Below, piece by piece: positions 52,340 to 61,135 of a stretch of DNA of 64,000 nucleotides. Origin of the DNA: an uncultured Cellulomonadaceae bacterium (lineage in GTDB: Bacteria > Actinomycetota > Actinomycetes > Actinomycetales > Cellulomonadaceae); the NCBI GenBank assembly GCA_947495165.1, contig CANLXM010000001.1, positions 186,001 through 250,000 on the forward strand, read 5' to 3'. Below the pieces are notes generated by a model. The model ran no database searches and was not told the origin of the DNA. It saw only the letters and a program-made list of their open reading frames with translations. A program made the translations under genes and the position numbers. Numbering within the stretch: position 1 is the stretch's first letter; every line of letters begins with the position of its first letter.

Positions 52340-53599
52340 ATGAAGATCAGAAAGATCGCCGCCCTCGGTGCGGTCGCAGCGCTCGCGCTGACCGCGTGCT
52401 CGAGCGAAGGCTCCACGACCACCGACCCGACGACGACGCCGGGTGCGTCCTCCTCGGGAGACGACCGCGAGATCACGATGTGGCTCGCCGGCGAGGACAC
52501 GCCCGAGGAGCTGCGCACCTGGCTCACCGACGAGTTCGCCGAGAAGACGGGTGCCACGCTCACCATCGAGACGGTCGACTGGGGCGAGCTGCTGCCCCGT
52601 CTCCAGACCTCGATCGGCAACCCCGAGCAGACGCCCGACGTCGTGGAGATCGGCAACACGCAGTCGCCCACCTTCACCACGATCGGCGCCTTCACCGACC
52701 TCACGCCGCACCTCGCCGACCTGGGCGGGGACAAGATCGGTCCGGAGGGCTTCGTCGAGGCTGGCAGCGTCGACGGCTCCGTCTACGCCGTGCCGTACTA
52801 CTGGGGCTCGCGCTACGTGTTCTACCGCACGGACATCTTCGAGGAGGCGGGCGTCGAGGTGCCCACCACGCTCGACGAGTTCAACGCGGCGGCCAAGGAG
52901 CTCACGACCGACGAGCAGTCCGGCTTCTGGCTGCCCGGCCAGGACTGGCGCAACGGCATCTCCTGGGTCTTCGCCCACGGCGGCGAGATCGCCGTGCAGG
53001 AAGACGGCAAGTGGGTCGGCAAGCTCTCCAGCCCGGAGTCGATCGAGGGCCTGACCGAGCTGCAGGACCTCTACCAGAACGCCTCGGACGCCCCCAAGGA
53101 CGGCGAGGACGCTGAGCCCTGGACCGCGTTCAACAACGGTGACGCCGCTATGTTCATGGCGCCGAACTGGGCGCGCTGGTCGATCGCGGAGGACCTCGCC
53201 GAGAACGTCGGTGCGATGGCCCTCCCCGGCACCGACGGTGGCGCGGCCCCCGTGTTCGCCGGTGGTTCGAACATCGCGATCTCGGCGGCATCGCCGGACC
53301 AGGACCTCGCCCTCGAGGCCCTCAAGCTGATCGCGTCGGAGGAGTACCAGACTCTCCTGGCGACGAACGGCCTCGGCCCGTCGAACTCCGACTACAACGA
53401 GCTGCTCGGTGACGACCAGTTCGCCGAGGCCGGCCGCCAGGCCGCGGCCAACGCCAAGCTGACCCCCGCGTCGGCCGGCTGGGCCGGTGTGGAGACCTCC
53501 CGCATCATGGAGGAGTTCTTCGCCAAGATCGCGCAGGGCGGGGACATCGCCACAGAGGCTGCGGCTGTCGACGCAGCCCTGAACGACGCCCTCAACTGA
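52340..53599 (+). CDS. ngcE: Sugar ABC transporter substrate-binding lipoprotein (NgcE-like)
   Basis: 419 residues. Lipobox LTAC (Cys20) and a Ser/Thr linker, then a family-1 solute-binding fold (ITMWLAGEDTPEEL, PYYWGSRYVFYRTDIF, GGSNIAI). With two permeases and GlcNAc genes downstream it probably binds GlcNAc or chitobiose, as NgcE does in streptomycetes. GGAAG lies before the ATG. A hairpin follows the stop, so it should be more abundant than its permeases. No ATPase is encoded here; MsiK-like sharing is usual. Confidence 0.85.
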   Translation: MKIRKIAALGAVAALALTACSSEGSTTTDPTTTPGASSSGDDREITMWLAGEDTPEELRTWLTDEFAEKTGATLTIETVDWGELLPRLQTSIGNPEQTPDVVEIGNTQSPTFTTIGAFTDLTPHLADLGGDKIGPEGFVEAGSVDGSVYAVPYYWGSRYVFYRTDIFEEAGVEVPTTLDEFNAAAKELTTDEQSGFWLPGQDWRNGISWVFAHGGEIAVQEDGKWVGKLSSPESIEGLTELQDLYQNASDAPKDGEDAEPWTAFNNGDAAMFMAPNWARWSIAEDLAENVGAMALPGTDGGAAPVFAGGSNIAISAASPDQDLALEALKLIASEEYQTLLATNGLGPSNSDYNELLGDDQFAEAGRQAAANAKLTPASAGWAGVETSRIMEEFFAKIAQGGDIATEAAAVDAALNDALN

Positions 53600-53607
53600 C
53601 GCGACTC

Positions 53608-53645
53608 GGTGGTGGGGCCGGCTTCCCCCGGCCGGCCCCATCACC
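53608..53645 (+). terminator. Hairpin between binding-protein and permease genes
   Basis: A 15-bp stem (53608-53622 with 53631-53645, one wobble) with an 8-nt loop just before the permease ribosome site. A typical attenuator/stabiliser that keeps binding protein in excess. Confidence 0.65.
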
Positions 53646-53657
53646 GTGAGGAGAACC

Positions 53658-54632
53658 ATGAGCGACCTGCTGACCAAGCCCCCCGTGCGGGGCTGGCGCC
53701 TCACCCCACCCACCCGATCGACGGCGACCTCGCGCGGCGCACGCCGCGGCAAGGCGATCGCCCCCTACGTGCTGCTCGCCCCCGTCGTCGTCGTCTTCCT
53801 GCTCGCGCTCGGGTACCCGCTGGTCCGCCAGGTCGTGATGTCCTTCCAGGAGTTCGGGCTCGCGCAGCAGATCGGCACGAAGGCCCCCGAGTGGGTGGGT
53901 CTCGCCAACTACCGCGAGCTCCTCGGTGACGAGGGCGTGTGGGGCGTCATCATCCGCTCCGTCGTGTTCTGCCTGGTCAACGCCGGGCTGACGATGGTCG
54001 TCGGCATGAGCGTCGCCGTCCTGATGAGCAAGGTCTCGGGGTGGCTGCGCATCGCGCTCCAGTCGATCCTGCTGCTCGCCTGGGCCATGCCCGTGATCGC
54101 CGCGATGACCGTGTGGCAGTGGCTGTTCGACACCCAGTACGGCGTCATCAACTGGCTGCTGGTCCAGGTGGGCTTCGAGCAGTTCGCGGGGCACTCGTGG
54201 CTGCTCGAGCCGCTGTCCTTCTACGGCGTCGCCACGGTGATCGTCACGTGGATGAGCGTGCCGTTCGTCGCCTTCTCCGTCTTCGCCGCGCTCACCCAGG
54301 TCTCCGAGGAGGTCCTCGAGGCCGCCCAGCTCGACGGCGCGGGCGGGTGGGAGCGATTCCGCTTCATCACCCTGCCGACGATCATGCCGGTCGTCTACGT
54401 CGTGGGTCTCCTGCAGGTCATCTGGGACCTGCGCGTGTTCGCGCAGATCTACTACCTGCAGGGCGCCGGTGGCCTCCGGAGCGAGACCGACCTGCTCGGC
54501 ACGTTCATCTACCGCCTCGGCATCGGCCAGTCCGACTACGGCATGGCCTCGGCGGTCGCCATCTTCATGCTCATCCTGACTCTCGCGCTGACTGTCGGGT
54601 ACGTCCGCAAGCTCGCCAAGGAGGTCGACTGA
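53658..54632 (+). CDS. ngcF: ABC transporter permease (NgcF-like)
   Basis: 324 residues, six helices, MalF type. The cytoplasmic EAA loop reads EAAQLDGAGGWERFRFITLP (about 219-238) and contacts the ATPase. The GAGGAG before the ATG is strong. The stop shares a base with the next ATG (TGATG). Confidence 0.88.
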   Translation: MSDLLTKPPVRGWRLTPPTRSTATSRGARRGKAIAPYVLLAPVVVVFLLALGYPLVRQVVMSFQEFGLAQQIGTKAPEWVGLANYRELLGDEGVWGVIIRSVVFCLVNAGLTMVVGMSVAVLMSKVSGWLRIALQSILLLAWAMPVIAAMTVWQWLFDTQYGVINWLLVQVGFEQFAGHSWLLEPLSFYGVATVIVTWMSVPFVAFSVFAALTQVSEEVLEAAQLDGAGGWERFRFITLPTIMPVVYVVGLLQVIWDLRVFAQIYYLQGAGGLRSETDLLGTFIYRLGIGQSDYGMASAVAIFMLILTLALTVGYVRKLAKEVD

Positions 54633-55462
54633 TGCGAGGTCGACTCATGCGTCGCACCGTGCTCAACACCCTGGGCGTGATCGTGTGCCTCATCTGGGTG
54701 TTCCCCGTCTACTGGATGGTCAACACCGCGTTCCTGTCCCCCGGACAGGTGCGCAGCTCGACGCCGACGTTCGTGCCGTTCGGTGGTGACTTCTCCGGGT
54801 TCCAGCGGGTGTTCGACGAGTCGTTCGTCGCGTCGATGCGCCTGAGCCTCATCGTCACCGGCATCACCGTGGTCGTGGCCCTCGTGTTCGCGTTCCTCGC
54901 CGCGCTGGCCGTCAGCAGGTTCCGGTTCTGGGGACGCAAGGGCATGGTGCTGACCGTGCTGATCGTGCAGATGATCCCCGCCGAAGGCCTGTTCATCTCC
55001 CAGTACCGGATGCTCGAGGGCTGGTCGCTGCTCAACTCGATCGCCGGCCTGAGCCTCATCTACATCGCGATGGTGCTGCCGTTCACCGTGTGGATGCTGC
55101 GCGGGTTCGTCGACGGCATCCCCGTGGACCTCGAGCACGCCGCCATGATCGACGGCTGCGGGCGCACCAAGGCGTTCTTCGTGGTGACGTTCCCGCTGCT
55201 CGCCCCCGGCCTGGTCGCGTCCGGCGTGTACGCGTTCCTGCAGGCGTGGAACGAGTTCACGCTCGCCACCGTGGTGATGAGCCCCGGCAACCGCACGATC
55301 CCCCTGTGGCTGCGCGGCCTGACCACGCAGTCCAACGCGGCGATCGACTGGCCCGGCGTCATGGCGGGCGCCCTCATGGTCGCGGCGCCGGTCATCGTCT
55401 TCTTCATCATCGTCCAGAACAAGATGGCCTCCGGCCTCGTCGCCGGCGCGGTCAAGGGCTGA
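54632..55462 (+). CDS. ngcG: ABC transporter permease (NgcG-like)
   Basis: 276 residues, MalG type, six helices. The EAA loop equivalent is EHAAMIDGCGRTKAFFVVTFPLL (about 168-190). The ATG at 54632 overlaps the previous stop; a second ATG five codons on is possible. Inner-membrane partner of ngcF. Confidence 0.88.
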   Translation: MRGRLMRRTVLNTLGVIVCLIWVFPVYWMVNTAFLSPGQVRSSTPTFVPFGGDFSGFQRVFDESFVASMRLSLIVTGITVVVALVFAFLAALAVSRFRFWGRKGMVLTVLIVQMIPAEGLFISQYRMLEGWSLLNSIAGLSLIYIAMVLPFTVWMLRGFVDGIPVDLEHAAMIDGCGRTKAFFVVTFPLLAPGLVASGVYAFLQAWNEFTLATVVMSPGNRTIPLWLRGLTTQSNAAIDWPGVMAGALMVAAPVIVFFIIVQNKMASGLVAGAVKG

Positions 55463-55539
55463 TCCACCGAACCCTCCCGGCCCCGGCGACCGCGCGTCCC
55501 GGGTGACGTCGTCGGCGCAAGAGAAATGAGAGTCGCACC

Positions 55540-56322
55540 ATGGAGATCGTGATCCTGCCGTCGTCGGCTGAGATCGCCACCGCTGCCGCGGACGTCGTGG
55601 CGCGGGTCGTGACCGAGCACGAGCGCCCCGTCCTGGGGCTGGCCACAGGCTCCTCGCCCCTCCCGGTGTACGGGGAGCTGATCCGCCGGCACCGCGAGGA
55701 GGGGCTCAGCTTCGCTCACGCCGACGCGTTCCTGCTCGACGAGTACGTGGGGCTGCCCGCAGGGCACCCGGAGTCCTACCGCGAGGTGATCCGGCGCGAG
55801 CTGACCGGGCAGATCGACATCGACGACGCCCGCGTCCATGGTCCGGACGGCGCAGCCAGCGACGTCAAGGGCGCGGCCGCCGCGTACGACGCGGCGATCG
55901 CCGCGGCTGGCGGCGTAGACGTCCAGCTCCTCGGGATCGGCACCGACGGCCACGTCGCGTTCAACGAGCCCGGCTCCTCCCTGCGCTCGCGGACCCGGGT
56001 CAAGACGCTCACCGAGCAGACGCGTGCGGACAACGCGCGCTTCTTCGACTCGGTCGACGACGTCCCGTGGCACGTCCTGACCCAGGGGCTCGGCACCATC
56101 AGCGAGGCACGGCACCTGCTGCTCGTCGCGGCCGGTGCGGGCAAGGCGGACGCGGTCGCCGCGATGGTCGAGGGACCGGTCGCCGCGTTCTGCCCCGCCT
56201 CGGTGCTGCAGCTGCACCCCCACGTGACCGTGCTGCTCGACGAGGCCGCCGGCAGCAAGCTGCGCCTCGCCGACTACTACCGGCACACGTTCGCCCACAA
56301 ACCCGCCTGGCAGGCGCTGTGA
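55540..56322 (+). CDS. nagB: Glucosamine-6-phosphate deaminase
   Basis: 260 residues. [16 protein letters not shown] and [16 protein letters not shown] at the front, [16 protein letters not shown] (about 136-151) holding the catalytic Asp/His/Glu. It turns GlcN-6-P into fructose-6-P plus ammonium, the final GlcNAc step. nagA, which would deacetylate GlcNAc-6-P, is not in the window. Confidence 0.95.
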   Translation: MEIVILPSSAEIATAAADVVARVVTEHERPVLGLATGSSPLPVYGELIRRHREEGLSFAHADAFLLDEYVGLPAGHPESYREVIRRELTGQIDIDDARVHGPDGAASDVKGAAAAYDAAIAAAGGVDVQLLGIGTDGHVAFNEPGSSLRSRTRVKTLTEQTRADNARFFDSVDDVPWHVLTQGLGTISEARHLLLVAAGAGKADAVAAMVEGPVAAFCPASVLQLHPHVTVLLDEAAGSKLRLADYYRHTFAHKPAWQAL

Positions 56323-57281
56323 GCGTCGTGGGCACGCCGACCGTGCCCGTGGTTCTCGCGCTCGACGTCGGCGGCACCAACATCCGCGGCGAGGCCGTCA
56401 CCGCCGAGCATCGCGTCCTGCACACGGTCCGCGCGGCGACGCCCGGGCCGGACGGAGAGGCGGTGCTCGACGCGATCGCCGGCGTCTGCGCGGCACTGAC
56501 CGAGGCCGTGGCGGGGCGCGACGGATGCGTCGTGGAGGGCATCGGTGTCGCGGTCCCAGGCGTGGTGGACGCTGAGCGTGGCCACGTGCGCCTCGCCGCC
56601 AACCTCGGATGGCGCGACGAGCCCGTCGCCGCGCGCCTGAGCGACCGGCTCGGCGTGCCCGTGCTGCTGCACCACGACGTGCGCGTCGCGGGTCTCGCGG
56701 AGCAGCGCCTCGGCGCGGGTGTGGGCGTCGACGACCTGCTGTGCGTGTTCCTGGGCACGGGCCTCGCCGCGACGCTGACCGTCGGCGGCCACGTCGTCGG
56801 TCAGGGTGGTGAAGGGCGCCACGCAGGCGAGCTCGGCCACGTGCCGATCCGTGAGGACGGCGTGCTCTGCGGCTGTGGACAGCGCGGGTGCCTGGAGATG
56901 TACGCGTCGGCCCGCGCCATCGGCCTGGCCTACGCCCAGGCCACCGGTCGCCCTGACGTGACCTCCCGCGACGTCGTCACCGCCCTCGGCGCTGACCCGC
57001 TGGCCGACCGCGTGTGGTCCGACGCCCTCGATGCGCTCGCGCACGGGCTGCTCGGTGCGATCACGCTCCTGGCGCCCAGCAGGGTCGTGCTCGGTGGGGG
57101 GCTCGCGGGAGCGGGGGACGCCCTCGTCGTGCCGCTGCGCGAGCGGCTCGAGGCGCGGGCGCGCGTCGCGACCGTGCCGGAGATCGTCATCGCCGGGCTC
57201 GGTCAGCGGGCGGGCGTCGTCGGAGCGGCCCTGGCCACGCACGACGCCCTGGCGCACGCGCCGGCGCGCCCGCGTCGATGA
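56319..57281 (+). CDS. ROK-family sugar kinase (GlcNAc/glucose kinase-like)
   Basis: 320 residues. [12 protein letters not shown] is the ATP loop; [14 protein letters not shown] is the ROK zinc site; [12 protein letters not shown] and GELGHV(P) carry catalytic Asp/His positions. It should phosphorylate the free sugar brought by the ABC importer. GTG overlaps the nagB stop. Confidence 0.85.
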   Translation: MSVVGTPTVPVVLALDVGGTNIRGEAVTAEHRVLHTVRAATPGPDGEAVLDAIAGVCAALTEAVAGRDGCVVEGIGVAVPGVVDAERGHVRLAANLGWRDEPVAARLSDRLGVPVLLHHDVRVAGLAEQRLGAGVGVDDLLCVFLGTGLAATLTVGGHVVGQGGEGRHAGELGHVPIREDGVLCGCGQRGCLEMYASARAIGLAYAQATGRPDVTSRDVVTALGADPLADRVWSDALDALAHGLLGAITLLAPSRVVLGGGLAGAGDALVVPLRERLEARARVATVPEIVIAGLGQRAGVVGAALATHDALAHAPARPRR

Positions 57282-58504
57282 CTGCGCCGGGCGAGGTCGT
57301 CCAGTGGCGCGACAAGGGATTCTGGCAGCCTGACGGAACCCTCGACGCTGCCGCGTACCGCGGCCGGTCGCTGTTCGACGGCGGCTTCACCTGGCCGGCG
57401 ATGGTGCTGCGGGAGTCCGCTCTGGCGCACAACGTGGCGACGCTGGCGACGTTCGCGGCCGCCCACGGTCTGCTCTTCGCGCCGCACGGCAAGACGACGA
57501 TGGCGCCGGCGCTCTACCGCCGGCAGCTCGTGGCAGGCGCGTGGGGCCTCACGGTCGCGACCGCGAACCAGCTCGTGATCGCGCGACGCGCCGGGATCGA
57601 GCGGGTGCTGGTCGCGAACGAGATCCTCGACCGCACGGCGCTCGCGTGGGTCGCCGCCGACCTGGACGCCGACCCGAGCGCCGAGGTGTGGTGCTACGTC
57701 GACTCGCCGGAGGGCGTCGCCGCGGTCTCCGCGGCGGCCGAGGGCGCCCGGCGCGGCATCGGCGTGCTGCTCGACGTCGGCTACCCAGGGGGACGCACCG
57801 GCTGCCGTGACGACGCCACCGCGTTCGCGGTCGCCCAGGACGCCGCCCGTGCGCCCGGTGTCCGCCTCGAGGGCGTCTCCGGGTACGAGGGTGGCCTCAC
57901 GAGCGTCAGCGAGGTCACCGCGCACCTCGCCCGCCTGCGCGAGCTCACGATCGCGCTCCACGACCGTGGTCTCCTGCCCGACGACCCGATCGTCAGCGCC
58001 GGCGGGAGCGCGTGGTTCGACGTCGTCGGCCAGGAGTGGGCGTCGGGCTGGCCCGACGGCCTGACGCCCCGCAAGGTGCTCCGCAGCGGCGCGTACGTGA
58101 GCCACGACGACGGCGTCTACACCCGTAAGACCCCGTACGCCGAGCGGCTCGTGGACGGGCGGCTCGACGCGGCGATCGAGGTGTGGGCGCAGGTCATCTC
58201 CCCCGGCGACCCCGGCCGCGTCATCGTCGGCATGGGCAAGCGGGACGCGCCGTACGACGAGGGCATGCCCGTGCCGCTGCGCGTGCGGCGTGCCGCGACC
58301 GGGACGACGGAGCCGTTGGCCGGATGCGTCGTCGAGAAGCTGGACGACCATCACGGGTACCTCGTAGGCGACGCCGGTCTCGTGCCCGGAGACCTCGTCT
58401 GCTTCGGGATCTCGCACCCGTGCACGGCCTTCGACAAGTGGGCCCTGATGCCGGTGCTCGACGACGAGGACCGGGTGGTCGACGTCGTCCGGACCTACTT
58501 CTGA
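57278..58504 (+). CDS. PLP-dependent D-amino acid dehydratase/aldolase-like enzyme
   Basis: 408 residues of the alanine-racemase N-terminal barrel plus DSD1-type C-terminal domain. The PLP lysine is in FAPHGKTTMAP (about 68-78); a metal site near the C-terminus (ISHPCTAFDKW) matches D-serine dehydratase/D-threonine aldolase relatives. With a RidA protein, a KDG kinase and KDPG aldolase downstream, its likely job is to dehydrate D-glucosaminate to an enamine leading to 2-keto-3-deoxygluconate. The substrate assignment is inference; a D-serine type enzyme is the alternative. Confidence 0.75.
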   Translation: MTAPGEVVQWRDKGFWQPDGTLDAAAYRGRSLFDGGFTWPAMVLRESALAHNVATLATFAAAHGLLFAPHGKTTMAPALYRRQLVAGAWGLTVATANQLVIARRAGIERVLVANEILDRTALAWVAADLDADPSAEVWCYVDSPEGVAAVSAAAEGARRGIGVLLDVGYPGGRTGCRDDATAFAVAQDAARAPGVRLEGVSGYEGGLTSVSEVTAHLARLRELTIALHDRGLLPDDPIVSAGGSAWFDVVGQEWASGWPDGLTPRKVLRSGAYVSHDDGVYTRKTPYAERLVDGRLDAAIEVWAQVISPGDPGRVIVGMGKRDAPYDEGMPVPLRVRRAATGTTEPLAGCVVEKLDDHHGYLVGDAGLVPGDLVCFGISHPCTAFDKWALMPVLDDEDRVVDVVRTYF

Positions 58505-58521
58505 CAGGCAGGAGCTCTCCC

Positions 58522-59766
58522 ATGCGCAACGCGGTCTACGCGGCCGTCCAGGACTTCGTCGGTGAGGGGACCGCGCAGGTGCTCGACCGCCTGGTCGGGC
58601 TCGGCGTCGACGGTGTGGTGCTCGCGACGTCGTACCACCGGGCGCGTGACGTCACGCCACACAGCCCTACCCGGCTGACGGTCCGGCACGACGGCGCGTA
58701 CTTCGCCCCCGACTCCTTCCCCGACCTCTTCGGGGCGGGGTCCCTCGCCCCACCGCGGGTCGCCCCGGAGCTGGCCGTCGCGTCCGACGTCGTCGGTGCG
58801 GCTGCGGTGCGGGGGCTGGGGGTCGGCGGCTGGACCGTGCTCTGCCACAGCACCACGCTCGGGCTCGCACACCCCGAGGTGACGCAGCTGAGCTGCTTCG
58901 GTGGCCGGGAGGCTCCGGCGGACCTGTGCCCCGCGAACCCCAGGGTCCGGCGCTACGTGCGGGACCTCGTCGTCGCCACTGCTCGGCTCGGCGTCGACAC
59001 CGTGCTTGCGGAGGCGCTGCACTACGGGTCGTTCGGGCACGGGTACCACCACGAGCGCAGCTTCGTGGCGCTGGGCGAGGTCGAGCAGTGGTTGTTCGGC
59101 CTGTGCTTCTGCGAGCACTGCGCGGCGGCCGTCCGCCGGGTCGGAGGCGACCCGGACCGAGCCAGGCAGACAGCGCGCCGGGAGATCGACCGGGTGCTGG
59201 GCGGCGGGGTCTCCTCGGCGGTGCCGTTGACGACCGAGGCGGTCGCTGCCCTCGGGGACGACCTGGCCGCGATGCTCCGGGCGCGGACCGAGATCGTGAC
59301 GAGCCTGGTCGCGGAGGCTGCGGTCGCGGCCGCGGACGCCGGATCACGCCTGACGTTCGTCGACCCGTGCGGCGCGGCGCTCGGCTATGCCGACGGCCTC
59401 CCGACGGGACCGCTGGCCGCAGACGTCGGATGGCGCGTCGGCATCGACGCCGCCGCCCTCGGCCGGGTCGCCGACTACGCCGTGCTGACGTACGCGTCGG
59501 ACACCGACCGGATCGCCAAGGACGTCGCGCGGTACCGGGCACTGCTCGGTCCGCGGCCCGAGCTGCGTGCGGTGCTGCGCCCCGGCCTGCCGGACACCCG
59601 TGACGCGGCCCACCTGGCGGCCAAGAGCGCCGCTGCGCGGACCGCCGGTGCGGACGCCGTGGACTTCTACCACTACGGGCTCGCGACCCTGGCCGACCTC
59701 GATCGGATCGCCGCCACGACCTCACCCTCGACCACCGCACCCCACCGAGAGGAACGACGCTCATGA
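58522..59766 (+). CDS. Unknown protein, TIM-barrel hydrolase-like
   Basis: 414 residues, no signal peptide. The start (AVQDFVGEGTAQVLDRLVGLGVDGVVLATSYHRARD) and the strand-helix rhythm suggest a (beta/alpha)8 barrel of glycosidase type; CFCEHC near 200 could bind a metal, and FHYGL-like YHYGL ends the barrel. I cannot assign a family or activity. It overlaps ridA by 4 bp and follows the PLP enzyme by 17 bp, so it belongs to the oxidised-sugar branch, perhaps freeing its acid from oligomers. Confidence 0.55.
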   Translation: MRNAVYAAVQDFVGEGTAQVLDRLVGLGVDGVVLATSYHRARDVTPHSPTRLTVRHDGAYFAPDSFPDLFGAGSLAPPRVAPELAVASDVVGAAAVRGLGVGGWTVLCHSTTLGLAHPEVTQLSCFGGREAPADLCPANPRVRRYVRDLVVATARLGVDTVLAEALHYGSFGHGYHHERSFVALGEVEQWLFGLCFCEHCAAAVRRVGGDPDRARQTARREIDRVLGGGVSSAVPLTTEAVAALGDDLAAMLRARTEIVTSLVAEAAVAAADAGSRLTFVDPCGAALGYADGLPTGPLAADVGWRVGIDAAALGRVADYAVLTYASDTDRIAKDVARYRALLGPRPELRAVLRPGLPDTRDAAHLAAKSAAARTAGADAVDFYHYGLATLADLDRIAATTSPSTTAPHREERRS

Positions 59767-60140
59767 CCGCTCGCCAGCCCGTGTCCACCACCCAGGCCCC
59801 CAACCCCGCGGGTGCTTACTCGCAGGCGATGGTCGTCGGCGACCTCGTCTTCACGTCGGGGTTCGGTCCGCAGGACCCGGCGACCGGGGAGCTCCCCGAC
59901 GGCATCGCCGCGCAGACCCGCCAGGTGCTGGCCAACGTGGAGGCCGCGCTGGTCGCCGCGGGAAGCGGCCTGGACCAGCTCGTCAAGGCCACCGTGCACC
60001 TCGCGACGCTCGCGGACTGGAGCGAGTTCGACCGCGTGTACCGCGAGGTGATCCCCGAGCCCCGCCCGGTGCGCACCACGGTCGGCTCGGAGCTCGCGGG
60101 GATCCTCGTCGAGATCGACGTCGTCGCCGTGCTGCGCTGA
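59763..60140 (+). CDS. ridA: RidA-family enamine/imine deaminase
   Basis: 125 residues. The trimer-forming fold is shown by PAGAYSQAMVVGDLVFTSG, LANVEAALVAAG and the catalytic Arg in PRPVRTTVG (about 105). RidA proteins hydrolyse reactive enamines released by PLP dehydratases, which fits the enzyme two genes upstream. ATG overlaps the upstream stop. Confidence 0.92.
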   Translation: MTARQPVSTTQAPNPAGAYSQAMVVGDLVFTSGFGPQDPATGELPDGIAAQTRQVLANVEAALVAAGSGLDQLVKATVHLATLADWSEFDRVYREVIPEPRPVRTTVGSELAGILVEIDVVAVLR

Positions 60141-60145
60141 GATCC

Positions 60146-61135
60146 ATGGCTGGCACCGTCCCAGCGACGGCCGAGGCCGCGACCCCCGACGTCGTGACGC
60201 TCGGCGAGACGATGGCCCTGCTCGCGAGCACCGAGCCGGGCAGCCTCGCGCACGCGGCCACGACGAGCGTCGGCATCGGGGGGTCGGAGAGCAACACCGC
60301 GATCGGTCTGGCGCGCCTGGGTGCGCGCGTGACCTGGGTAGGCCGGGTGGGCGCGGACTCGTTCGGCGACCGCGTGCTGCGCGAGGTCCGCGGCGAGGGC
60401 GTGGACGTCGTCGGTGTCCGGGATCCCGGCGCGCCCACCGGGCTCATGGTCAAGGAGCAGCGGACTGCGCGGGAGACGAACGTCTGGTACTACCGTGCGG
60501 GCTCGGCCGGCTCGCGCCTGTGCGTCGAGGACGTGCCCGTCGACCTCGTCCGAGCCGCGCGGATCCTGCACGTCACCGGCATCACCCCGGCGCTGAGCGA
60601 GGGAGCGGCCGCGGCCGTCCGTCACGCGGTCGCCGTCGCCCAGGAGGCCGGGACGCTGGTGACCCTCGACGTGAACTACCGCAGCAGGCTCTGGTCGCCG
60701 GCCGACGCCGCACGGGCGCTCCGACCGATCGTCGAGGCGGCCGACGTCGTCTTCGCCGGGGCGGACGAGGCGCGCCTGTTCTTCCCCGACGTCGTCGAGC
60801 CCGCCGCGCTCGCAGCGGCGCTCGCTGGGCTCGGCCCGAGCCAGGTCGTCGTCAAGCTCGGTGGCGACGGGTCCGTCGCGCACGTCGACGGCGTCGCGCA
60901 CGTGCAGCCCGCCGTGCCCGTGGCCGTCGTGGACACGGTGGGGGCCGGCGACGCGTTCGTGGCCGGGTACCTGGCTGAGCTGCTCGCAGGCGCCGACGTC
61001 GCCGGTCGGCTCCGGGCGGGGGCGTTCGCCGGAGCCCGTGCGTGCACGGTGCGCAGCGACTGGCAGGGCCTGCCGGCGCGCTCCGAGCTCGAGCGGAGCC
61101 TCGGGGCGGCCGAGCCGGTCGACGTCGTGCGATGA
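60146..61135 (+). CDS. kdgK: PfkB-family sugar kinase, KDG kinase-like
   Basis: 329 residues of the ribokinase fold. GGSESNTAIGLARLG near the front and DTVGAGDAFVAGYL (catalytic Asp about 267) are PfkB signatures 1 and 2; VTLGETMALL is common to KDG kinases. It would form KDPG from 2-keto-3-deoxygluconate. ATG follows ridA by 5 bp with only a weak ribosome site. Confidence 0.85.
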   Translation: MAGTVPATAEAATPDVVTLGETMALLASTEPGSLAHAATTSVGIGGSESNTAIGLARLGARVTWVGRVGADSFGDRVLREVRGEGVDVVGVRDPGAPTGLMVKEQRTARETNVWYYRAGSAGSRLCVEDVPVDLVRAARILHVTGITPALSEGAAAAVRHAVAVAQEAGTLVTLDVNYRSRLWSPADAARALRPIVEAADVVFAGADEARLFFPDVVEPAALAAALAGLGPSQVVVKLGGDGSVAHVDGVAHVQPAVPVAVVDTVGAGDAFVAGYLAELLAGADVAGRLRAGAFAGARACTVRSDWQGLPARSELERSLGAAEPVDVVR

